Below, one piece after another: positions 23,744 through 31,395 of a stretch of 64,000 nucleotides of DNA. Both the position numbers and the translations under genes were made by a program. Every line of letters begins with the position of its first letter. Position 1 is the first letter of the stretch. Source of the DNA: CALBTQ01 sp036725605 (GTDB lineage: Bacteria > Lernaellota > Lernaellaia > Lernaellales > Lernaellaceae); contig DAIMDW010000026.1 of the NCBI GenBank assembly GCA_036725605.1, positions 38,020 to 102,019 of the forward strand, given 5' to 3'. The notes under the pieces are model-generated. The model did not search any database. It saw only the letters and a list, made by a program, of their open reading frames with translations, and was not told the origin of the DNA.

Positions 23744-25465
23744 ATGCGCATTCGCCACGAACTGGACGCTCGAATTTCCGCCGCTTTCACCGCCCTGCTC
23801 GGCCGCGACGCTCCGGCGCTGGTGCGCAACGCCGACCCGCGCTTCGGCGACTACCAGGCCAACGGCGTGATGGGCCAGGCCAAACGCGACAAAACCAACC
23901 CGCGCGAACTGGCCGCGAAGCTGATCGCCGCGCTGGACATCGCCGACCTGTGCGCGCCGCCGGAAATCGCCGGCCCGGGGTTCATCAACCTGAAGCTGAG
24001 CGACGATTTCCTCGCCCATCGTCTGGCCGCGATGGCCGCCGACCAAGAGCGTCTGGACGTCGACAAAGTCGAAGCGCCGCAAACGATCATCGTGGATCTG
24101 TCCAGCCCGAACGTGGCCAAGCCGCTGCACGTGGGCCATTTGCGCAGCACGATCCTGGGCGACGCGATCGTGCGCATTCTGCGTTTCCTCGGCCACCGCG
24201 TGATCGCCGACAACCACGTGGGCGACTGGGGCACACAGTTCGGCATGCTGATCGTGGGCTTTCGCCGCTGGGGCGACGAGGACAAGCTGGCGCACAACCC
24301 GACCGACGAACTCGAGCGCGTGTACCGCCTGGCCAACGACGCGGGCAAGCAGGACGCGGCGGTCGCCGAAGAGGCGCGCGCGGAATTGGTCAAATTGCAG
24401 GCGGGCGACGCGGACAATCTGGCGCTGTGGAAGCGCTTCATCGCCGCGACGCGCGCCGAGCTGGACGTCATCTACGATCGCCTCGACGTGCACTTCGACG
24501 AGTGGCGCGGGGAAAGCGCTTACCACGACGCGCTCGCGCCGCTGGTGGAAAAGCTGCTCGCCGACGGCGTGGCGGTGATCGACGACGGCGCGACGGTGAT
24601 GTTCTTCAGCGCCGAGGACAATCCGGAGTTGGTCGACAAGCCGTTTTTGATTCGCAAATCCGACGGCGCGTTTTTGTACGCGACGACCGACCTGGCCACG
24701 CTGCAATACCGCCTGGCCGCGCACGACGCCGACGAGATCGTCTACGTCGTCGACAAGCGCCAGGCGCTGCACTTCAAGCAGTTGTTCGCCGCCGCGCACA
24801 AACTCGGCTGGCGCGTGCGGCTGGCGCACGTCGACTTCGGCGCGATTCTCGGACCCGACGGGCGGCCGATCAAAACGCGCGAGGGTGGTTCGGTGCGCCT
24901 GGCTGATCTGCTGAGCGAAGCGGCCGCGCGCGCCGCGACGATCATCGAGGAGAAGAATCCCGAACTCGCCGCCGACGAACGCGCCCGCGTGGCCGAGGCG
25001 GTGGGCATCGGCGCAGTCAAGTACGCCGACCTGTCGCAGAACCGCTCCAGCGACTACCGCTTCGACTGGGACAAGCTGCTGGCCTTCGACGGCAACACCG
25101 CGCCGTACCTGCAATACGTGCACGCGCGCATCCGGTCGATCTTCCGCAAGCTCGGTGACGAGCAATGGCGGCCGGCCGCCGGGTTCACGCCGGAACTGAC
25201 CCACGCCAGCGAACGCGCGCTCACCTGCGCCCTGCTGCGTTTCGCCGACGTGGCGCACGATCTGCCGCAGGATTATCTGCTGCATCAACTGTCCGACCAT
25301 CTGTTCGCGCTGGCCCAGGCCTTCAACGCGTTCTACCGCGATTGTCCGGTGCTCAGCTCGACCGGCGCGACGCTCGACACGCGCCTGACGCTGTGCCTGG
25401 TCACCGCGCGCCAGATCGCCCTGGGGCTGAATCTACTGGGCATCGCCGCGCCCGAGCGCATGTAA
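23744..25465 (+). CDS. argS: Arginyl-tRNA synthetase
   Basis: Charges tRNA-Arg. The 573-residue class I enzyme has an Add-1 N-terminal domain, the SSPNVAKPLHVGHLRSTI signature with HVGH at residues 129-132, and FGAILGPDGRPIKTREGG, where KTREG stands in for KMSKS as in many ArgRS. The DALR anticodon-binding domain with QYVHARIRSI and the C-terminal ALGLNLLGI(A)APERM end are also present. A GGAG lies ten bases before the ATG. Confidence 0.97.
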   Translation: MRIRHELDARISAAFTALLGRDAPALVRNADPRFGDYQANGVMGQAKRDKTNPRELAAKLIAALDIADLCAPPEIAGPGFINLKLSDDFLAHRLAAMAADQERLDVDKVEAPQTIIVDLSSPNVAKPLHVGHLRSTILGDAIVRILRFLGHRVIADNHVGDWGTQFGMLIVGFRRWGDEDKLAHNPTDELERVYRLANDAGKQDAAVAEEARAELVKLQAGDADNLALWKRFIAATRAELDVIYDRLDVHFDEWRGESAYHDALAPLVEKLLADGVAVIDDGATVMFFSAEDNPELVDKPFLIRKSDGAFLYATTDLATLQYRLAAHDADEIVYVVDKRQALHFKQLFAAAHKLGWRVRLAHVDFGAILGPDGRPIKTREGGSVRLADLLSEAAARAATIIEEKNPELAADERARVAEAVGIGAVKYADLSQNRSSDYRFDWDKLLAFDGNTAPYLQYVHARIRSIFRKLGDEQWRPAAGFTPELTHASERALTCALLRFADVAHDLPQDYLLHQLSDHLFALAQAFNAFYRDCPVLSSTGATLDTRLTLCLVTARQIALGLNLLGIAAPERM

Positions 25466-25470
25466 AACCG

Positions 25471-25499
25471 CTGGCCGGAACGCGCGGTTGTGCTATGAT
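25471..25499 (+). promoter_or_regulatory. Candidate promoter of the ABC exporter/radical SAM operon
   Basis: -10 TATGAT at 25494-25499 with a weak -35 CTGGCC (25471-25476) at 17 bases. The -10 ends eight bases before the wzm ATG and no ribosome site is visible, so the transcript would be leaderless or nearly so. Confidence 0.4.
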
Positions 25500-25507
25500 G
25501 CCCCGCG

Positions 25508-26305
25508 ATGAAGAGTTCCCTGTTCAAACCGATCTACGCGCAGCGCCGGCTCCTGTGGAGCCTGGTGCAGCTCGATTTGCGCAAGCGCTACGGCGGCAGC
25601 TTCGGCGGTTTTTTCTGGTCGATCGTCAACCCGCTGCTGCAGATCGTGATCTACACGGTCGTCTTCGGGTACATCCTGTCGATCAACGTGGGCGGCAACG
25701 CCGGGCCGACGAACTACGGCGTGTTCCTGTTCGCGGGCATGCTGCCGTGGATCGCCTTTAGCGAAGCGGTGCAGAAATCCAGCACGGTGATTCTGGAGAA
25801 CAAGGAACTGGTCAAGCAGGTGCACTTCCCCTCGGTGCTGCTGCCGTTGCACGTGCTGATTTCCAGCTTCCTGCACGAGATGATCGCATTGGTTATTTTT
25901 GTGGTCATTCTGATCGGCATCGATCAGGCGCCGCCGCTGCTGGCGATCGGCTTGGTGGCGCTGTTTCCGCTGCAACTGTTTTTTACGCTCGGGCTGTCGC
26001 TGATCGTTTCGGCGTTTCACGTGATGTACAAGGACGTGGGGCAGCTCGTCAGCGCCGTGCTGTTGCTGTGGTTTTTCTGCACGCCGATCATTTACCCGCT
26101 GTCGGTGGTGCCCGACTGGATGCAGAAGTTTTTCTACGCCAATCCGATCACCCCGCTCATCAGCGCCTATCGCGCGGCGCTGCTGCACAACGAAGTACCC
26201 AACCTGTGGTCGTTTCTGTACCTGTGCGGGCTGTCGATGGTGCTGCTGCTGATCGGTATCGGGCTGTTCCGCCGCCTGTCGCGCGACTTTGCCGACCTGC
26301 TCTGA
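25508..26305 (+). CDS. wzm: ABC-2 type polysaccharide export permease (Wzm-like)
   Basis: A 265-residue inner-membrane protein with six hydrophobic helices and the Wzm/ABC-2 signature. The N-terminal RRLLWSLVQLDLRKRYGGSF amphipathic segment is typical, as is the WSIVNPLLQI motif. WFFCTPIIYPLSVVPDWMQ and NPITPLISAYR lie in the last loop. With the Wzt-type ATPase two genes downstream it would export undecaprenyl-linked glycan (or a related polymer) to the periplasm. It is the first gene of an operon in which radical SAM genes surround and follow the ATPase gene. Confidence 0.92.
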   Translation: MKSSLFKPIYAQRRLLWSLVQLDLRKRYGGSFGGFFWSIVNPLLQIVIYTVVFGYILSINVGGNAGPTNYGVFLFAGMLPWIAFSEAVQKSSTVILENKELVKQVHFPSVLLPLHVLISSFLHEMIALVIFVVILIGIDQAPPLLAIGLVALFPLQLFFTLGLSLIVSAFHVMYKDVGQLVSAVLLLWFFCTPIIYPLSVVPDWMQKFFYANPITPLISAYRAALLHNEVPNLWSFLYLCGLSMVLLLIGIGLFRRLSRDFADLL

Positions 26306-26329
26306 TTTTTCCCCGTTTTCCACTATAAT
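26302..26329 (+). promoter_or_regulatory. Internal promoter candidate before the first radical SAM gene
   Basis: A perfect -10 TATAAT at 26324-26329 with CTGATT 16 bases upstream. The -10 ends six bases before ATG 26336, the geometry of a leaderless transcript, and no ribosome site is visible. Confidence 0.45.
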
Positions 26330-26335
26330 GTGGCG

Positions 26336-27571
26336 ATGTTTGACCTCGCACGCGCCCTGAGTCGGGCCGAAGAGTTGACCGCGCCGCGCTACCCGGATCA
26401 TCCGGGCGTCGCCGCGTTATTGGCGCGCGCGCAAGATGAGGGCCTTCTCCACACGCAGCGCACCGCCGCGTTGCGCCTGCTGGGCGCGCTGGTCGGCGAG
26501 CCGCTGGCCGGTCCGCAGATCGTGCACCTCGATATAATCGGCACCTGCAACGCCAACTGCGTCTACTGCCGCGATCATTCGCCCTACGTCAACAACCGCG
26601 AGCCCTGGCGCAACCGCGAGATGCCCTACGAGCTGGCCGCGCGGCTGATCGACGAGGCCGTCGCGTTGGGCGCGGAGAAGATCCCCGTGGTCGGCGCGGG
26701 CGAAAATTTGTTGCACTCGCGCTTCGCCGATCTGGTCGATCTGCTGAAACGGCAGCCCGTCGATTGGGAGGTTTACACCAACGGCCTGTTGTGGGACGAC
26801 GCGATGATCCATCGCTTTGCCAACGCCCACCGCGCGATGGTCACCTTTTCGCTGTCGGCCGCGACCGCGCCGACCTGGGCCGCGTTCCGCCCCGAGATGT
26901 CGCCACACCTGTTCGATAAGATCGAGGAGTCGATCCGCAAGCTCGTCGAGCGCCGCGAGCCGGGTTTGAAAATCGGCATCGTGCACGTGCTCAACAAGCG
27001 CAACGTGCGCGAGGTGCTGCCGATGATCCGCCGGGCGATCGAACTGGGCGTGGACGAAATCGAGTACAAACTGACCGAACTCAACGAAGCCGCGCGGCCG
27101 CTGGCGCCCGACGAAAACGAAATCGAGTCGATCCGCCAGGAACTGCGCAAGGCGCACGAACTGGCTTCGGCGGCGGGCGTGGACATCCACGACAACATCG
27201 AGTTTCAACTCGCGCACGTCGACCTGGAATCGGGGCTGTACACCAAGAACCTGTACGACCGCATCCCCTGTCACGTGGGCTACGAGATGATCCGCGTGCG
27301 CCGCGACGGGGCGATCAGCTTCTGCTGCGGCCTCAAATTTTTCGGCAACGCGCACGAGACGACCTTGCGCGAGCACTGGCACGGCGCTACGATGCGCCGC
27401 TGTCGGGAAGCGGCGATCCGCATGCCGGCAGGCGACAACGAACGGTTGCCGGACGGCGGCATGTTGCGCGACGGCCAATGCGACTTCTGCTACAATTACA
27501 TTCTCAACTTCGCTTCCCGCCGCCTGGCCCGGGAAACCGGGGTGACGCCCTTATTGCCGGGGGATGAATGA
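26336..27571 (+). CDS. Radical SAM protein 1 of the exporter operon
   Basis: A 411-residue radical SAM enzyme. An N-terminal helical region of about 60 residues ends in AALRLLGALVGEPLAGPQ. The cluster-binding CNANCVYC (C71, C75, C78) follows, then strand motifs such as VVGAGENLLHSRF. The C-terminus has a shortened SPASM/twitch-like cysteine set (CHVGYEM, SFCCG, CDFCYNY). It probably binds a second iron-sulfur cluster there. The substrate is unknown; the genetic setting points to a glycan, lipid-linked sugar or an attached group. GTG 26330 is an alternative start. The end overlaps the wzt start (ATGA). Confidence 0.85.
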   Translation: MFDLARALSRAEELTAPRYPDHPGVAALLARAQDEGLLHTQRTAALRLLGALVGEPLAGPQIVHLDIIGTCNANCVYCRDHSPYVNNREPWRNREMPYELAARLIDEAVALGAEKIPVVGAGENLLHSRFADLVDLLKRQPVDWEVYTNGLLWDDAMIHRFANAHRAMVTFSLSAATAPTWAAFRPEMSPHLFDKIEESIRKLVERREPGLKIGIVHVLNKRNVREVLPMIRRAIELGVDEIEYKLTELNEAARPLAPDENEIESIRQELRKAHELASAAGVDIHDNIEFQLAHVDLESGLYTKNLYDRIPCHVGYEMIRVRRDGAISFCCGLKFFGNAHETTLREHWHGATMRRCREAAIRMPAGDNERLPDGGMLRDGQCDFCYNYILNFASRRLARETGVTPLLPGDE

Positions 27572-28815
27572 AAGCGATCGCCGCGCGTAATCTGACGAAG
27601 GTCTACAAGATCTATTCGCGCCGCGCGCAGAAATTCAAAGAGATGGTGACGCTCAATCGGCGCGTGTTTCACGACACCAAGCGCGCGCTGAGCGAGTTGA
27701 ATTTCGACGTGGCGCAGGGCGAGTGCCTGGGCGTGATCGGCGATAACGGCTCGGGCAAATCGACGCTGCTCAAGATCCTGGCGCAGACCTCCTATCCGAC
27801 CGCGGGCGAGTTGGAGATCAACGGCAAGGTCAGTTACATCCTGGATCCGACGACCGGCTTCAACCCCGATTTTTCCGGCCGCGAAAACGTGCACATCAAA
27901 TGCGCGCTGCTGGGCATGACCTCGGCGCAGATCAACGAACTGTTCGACGTCATCCACGATTTTTCGGGGCTGGGCGAGCGCATCGACCATCCGATCAAAA
28001 CCTACAGCTTCGGCATGGTCGTGCGGCTCGGTTTTTCCGTGGCGATCCACGTGCCCTTCGACATCCTGCTGGTCGACGAGGTGCTCGCCGTCGGCGACTA
28101 CCTGTTCCAGCGCAAGTGCATCAACGCCATCCGCGCCTTCAAGGAGCAAAACAAAACGATCGTCGTCGCCAGCCACAGTCTGTCTGACGTGTCGACGTTT
28201 TGCGACCGGCTGATCCTGCTGCAGGAAGGCAGGATGGCGATGATCGGCAAGACCGACTCGGTCGTGCAGCAGTACATCGAGGCGTGCGAAAAGCGCTACA
28301 GCAGCATCGAAGCGCCGATCATGCGCCTGAGCGACGAGTCGATTTCCTGCTGCCTGGAACGCACCGGGCAGGCGCACCTGGTCGAGGTGCAGTTGCTCGA
28401 TGGCGCCGGACACGAAGCGACCTCGGCGCACAGCGGCCAGGCGCTGACCGTGCGTGTGCGTTTTCGCGTCGACGAGCCGATCGGCAATCCGTGCCTGCGC
28501 GTGCAGTTCCGCCGCAACGACGGGCTGCTCATCGCCGGCACGAACACCTTCCGGCATCAGCTCGATTTCGGTCCGCTGGAAAAGGGCGTGTATGAGGCGT
28601 CCTGCGAATTTTCCGAGTTGAACCTGCTGACCGGCGACTACTACATCAACGTGGGCATCTGGCCCGACGAATACCAAAGCTACACGGCGAAGACGCCTTA
28701 CGACATCCACGAGTTCCGCTACATCCTCTCCGTGGTCAGCGATCGACGCGACGGCGGTGGCCTGGTGCGCATGCCCAACCGCTGGAGTCTGTCGCGGCTC
28801 GGGGATCTGTCATGA
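27568..28815 (+). CDS. wzt: ABC polysaccharide export ATPase with C-terminal glycan-binding domain (Wzt-like)
   Basis: A 415-residue protein. The nucleotide-binding domain (residues about 1-250) has Walker A GDNGSGKST, Walker B ILLVDEVLAVGD and the H-loop ASHSL. The C-terminal 160 residues resemble the Wzt_C domain, which in O9a-type systems binds the capped non-reducing end of the O-polysaccharide before export. The ABC signature reads YSFGMVVRLGF, where Wzt/TagH proteins usually have YSSGM. The presence of the binding domain suggests that export requires a modified chain end, which fits the four adjacent radical SAM enzymes. It overlaps its neighbours on both sides by four bases. Confidence 0.92.
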   Translation: MKAIAARNLTKVYKIYSRRAQKFKEMVTLNRRVFHDTKRALSELNFDVAQGECLGVIGDNGSGKSTLLKILAQTSYPTAGELEINGKVSYILDPTTGFNPDFSGRENVHIKCALLGMTSAQINELFDVIHDFSGLGERIDHPIKTYSFGMVVRLGFSVAIHVPFDILLVDEVLAVGDYLFQRKCINAIRAFKEQNKTIVVASHSLSDVSTFCDRLILLQEGRMAMIGKTDSVVQQYIEACEKRYSSIEAPIMRLSDESISCCLERTGQAHLVEVQLLDGAGHEATSAHSGQALTVRVRFRVDEPIGNPCLRVQFRRNDGLLIAGTNTFRHQLDFGPLEKGVYEASCEFSELNLLTGDYYINVGIWPDEYQSYTAKTPYDIHEFRYILSVVSDRRDGGGLVRMPNRWSLSRLGDLS

Positions 28816-29840
28816 ACGGCCCGGATCGCCGGCGCATCAACGCGGCGCTGCAGGCGCTGGAACGCGAAAAGGGTCTGACCGAACTGACCTGCCTGCCGGT
28901 GGAACTCCAAATCGAAGCAACCAACCGCTGCCGCCGCAACTGTCCGACCTGCGCGCGCAATTTCTACGATCGTACGGCCAACGCGCCGGGCGATCTGTCG
29001 CCGGCGGTGCTCGACGCGCTCGCGCCGCTGCTGCCCTACGCGCAAACGGTGCTCGTCGGCGGCTACGGCGAGCCGCTGCTGGCCGAGATCACCGACGAGA
29101 TTTTGCGTCGCGCCAAAGCGGCGGGCTGCGCCACGACGATCATCACCGGCGGCGGCGAACTCGACGAACAACGCGCCGCGCGGCTGATCGCGGCGGGCCT
29201 CGACGAAATCGTGCTGAGCGTCGACGCGGCCGACGACGAGCGCATGCGTTTGCGCCGCGGCGTTTCGTTGCACGAAGTGCTGGCCAATCTGCAACGACTG
29301 CGCGAGCGCCGACCCACGCTGCACACGGTTTTCAACGTTACACTGCAGGTCGACAACCTCGACGAACTGCCCGCGATCGTCGCCCTCGCCGGCGCGCACA
29401 ACATACACGAGGTGCGCGTTTTCCATCAGAAAATCTACTCACGCACGCAGGCCGACAGCAGCGCGCTGGGCGTCGCCGAGCACACGCGGCTCGTGTTTTA
29501 CGAAGCCGAACAGGCCGCGCGCGAACACGGCGTCGCGCTGTCGCTGCCGCCGTTGGCGGGCACGACGCGTTGCGAGCAACCCTATCGTTTGCTGGCCGTG
29601 CGGCACGACGGCCTCGTGCAGGGGTGCTGCTCGGCGTTGTTCGAGGCGCAGGTGCCGCGCCCGGTGCTCGGCCGGCTGCCCGACGACGACCCGCTCGCGT
29701 TGTGGAACCATCCGGCGATGCTCGCCGCGCGTTCCTGGACGCTGGGCGAGGGCCCGGCCGATTTCGCCTGCGCCGCCTGCGCGTTTCGCGTGTACACCGT
29801 CGCCGCGCATCGGCGTTTCCTGGAGGCGGACGATGAGTGA
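28812..29840 (+). CDS. Radical SAM protein 2 of the exporter operon
   Basis: A 342-residue radical SAM enzyme with CRRNCPTC (C40, C44, C47) near the N-terminus. The core barrel includes VLVGGYGEPLL and IVLSVDAADDERM. The C-terminal cysteines CEQPY, GCCSA and CAACAF are a reduced SPASM-like arrangement. Unlike proteins 1, 3 and 4 it lacks the N-terminal LLRLLG extension and is the most divergent of the four. It is coupled to wzt (ATGA) and to the next gene by overlap. The substrate is unknown. Confidence 0.85.
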   Translation: MNGPDRRRINAALQALEREKGLTELTCLPVELQIEATNRCRRNCPTCARNFYDRTANAPGDLSPAVLDALAPLLPYAQTVLVGGYGEPLLAEITDEILRRAKAAGCATTIITGGGELDEQRAARLIAAGLDEIVLSVDAADDERMRLRRGVSLHEVLANLQRLRERRPTLHTVFNVTLQVDNLDELPAIVALAGAHNIHEVRVFHQKIYSRTQADSSALGVAEHTRLVFYEAEQAAREHGVALSLPPLAGTTRCEQPYRLLAVRHDGLVQGCCSALFEAQVPRPVLGRLPDDDPLALWNHPAMLAARSWTLGEGPADFACAACAFRVYTVAAHRRFLEADDE

Positions 29841-31395
29841 CGTGCGCCTGTTCGCCGACGGCGCGGCCGATCACGATCCGCTGTCCCCCGAGCAGTCTTT
29901 CGCCGCCGCGTCCGCGCGCATCCGCAACGGCGACGCGGCGTCGATCGTGCCCGGGCCCGCGACGCTCTGGCGTTTGGGACGCACCGCCCGCTACGCGTTG
30001 TCGTTGCGCGGTCGGTCGGCCGACCTGCCCGATTTTCGTCCGCAGGATCATCACGAGTTGTGCGAACCTTTCGCGCGGCATCTCGACGAATTGCGCGCGC
30101 GCCTGGCCGACACGCCGGTGCGCATCGACGAGCCGTCGCCCGCGCTGCGCGAATTGCTGGAGAAATACGACGCCGCGCTGGACGCGGACAATCGCGCGAA
30201 CCTGCTGCGGCTGTTGGGCGCGCTCACCGACGGTTGTTTCATCGGCCCGCAAACGTTCCACCTGGACGTGTCGAACCTGTGCAACACGAATTGCATTTTC
30301 TGCGGCCTGCACTCGCCGCTGCTGATCGAGCCGCAAAAGCCGATGCGCGGCCGGCGCTTCACCGAGGGCTGGAAAACGCGACGCATCGACTGGGAGATTT
30401 TCGAGACGCTGGTCGACGACCTGGCGGCGATCGGCACGCGCGAAGACATTCTGTTTTCCGGCGAAGGCGAGCCGCTGACGCACCCGCGCATCGTCGAGAT
30501 GATCCGCAAGGTGCGCGGCAAGGGGCAGCGGCTGACGGTCTTCTCCAACGGCCTGCTGGTCGACGAGAAGATCAGCGATCTGTTCGTCGAGGTCGACCTC
30601 GACATTTTCTATTGGTCGTTGTCGGCGGCGTCGCCGGCGACCTTCGCCAAGCAGCAGCCGGCGCACGGTGCGGAAAAGTTCGCGCCGATGGTGCGCGCGA
30701 TCAAGGAACTGGCGCGCAAGAAAAACGCGAAGAACCGCAAGCCGTACATCATCCTCGCGCACGTGATCAACCGCCTCAACGCGCACGAGGTGGAAGGCGC
30801 GATGGACATGGCGTTGGAGGTCGGCGTCGACGCGGTCCGTTATCAGATCATGCATTCGTGCGGCGCGAGCTTCGACGACCTGCTGATCACCAAGGAGCAG
30901 CACGCGGCGGTCGAGGCGCAGTTGCAGCGCGCGCGGCGCAAGGCCGAAGCGGCGGGCGTCGAGATCGTGGCGAACATCGAGTTTCAACTGCCGCAGGCGG
31001 GTAAAACCTTCGAGCTGTCGCCCGACGTGCTGCCCTTCCATTGGAGCCACGACCTGTACAGCCAGACCGGCTGCCTGGCGGGCTGGTTCTTCGGCCGCGC
31101 GTTTTCCGACGGGCGGCTCAGCTTCTGCTGCCACGACAAAATCGTCGGCTCGCTGTACCGCGGCCGCTTCGCCGACATCTGGTTTTCCGAGCGCTACCGC
31201 AAGCTGCGCCAGGCGGCCAAGGCGTTCGACCTGTCGGTCAATCCGGAACTGATCGAGGAAAACTGCGGCGGGCCGCTGCTCGGGCCCGACTGCGATTACT
31301 GCGGCAATTACGAGTTCATCAACCAGGCGCTTCGCGATCTCGACGACCTGCAGTTGCGCCCTCTGCTACGGAAGGATCCGCCCACATGGCCGTGA
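29833..31395 (+). CDS. Radical SAM protein 3 of the exporter operon
   Basis: The largest of the four, 520 residues. A 145-residue N-terminal extension ends in NLLRLLGALTDGCFIGPQ, followed by CNTNCIFC (C150, C154, C157) and FSGEGEPLTHPRI. The C-terminus has GCLAGW, SFCCHDK and CDYCGNYEF. The extension and the cysteine tail are shared with radical SAM proteins 1 and 4, implying duplication within the operon. It overlaps both neighbours, by eight and ten bases. The activity is unknown. Confidence 0.85.
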   Translation: MSDVRLFADGAADHDPLSPEQSFAAASARIRNGDAASIVPGPATLWRLGRTARYALSLRGRSADLPDFRPQDHHELCEPFARHLDELRARLADTPVRIDEPSPALRELLEKYDAALDADNRANLLRLLGALTDGCFIGPQTFHLDVSNLCNTNCIFCGLHSPLLIEPQKPMRGRRFTEGWKTRRIDWEIFETLVDDLAAIGTREDILFSGEGEPLTHPRIVEMIRKVRGKGQRLTVFSNGLLVDEKISDLFVEVDLDIFYWSLSAASPATFAKQQPAHGAEKFAPMVRAIKELARKKNAKNRKPYIILAHVINRLNAHEVEGAMDMALEVGVDAVRYQIMHSCGASFDDLLITKEQHAAVEAQLQRARRKAEAAGVEIVANIEFQLPQAGKTFELSPDVLPFHWSHDLYSQTGCLAGWFFGRAFSDGRLSFCCHDKIVGSLYRGRFADIWFSERYRKLRQAAKAFDLSVNPELIEENCGGPLLGPDCDYCGNYEFINQALRDLDDLQLRPLLRKDPPTWP

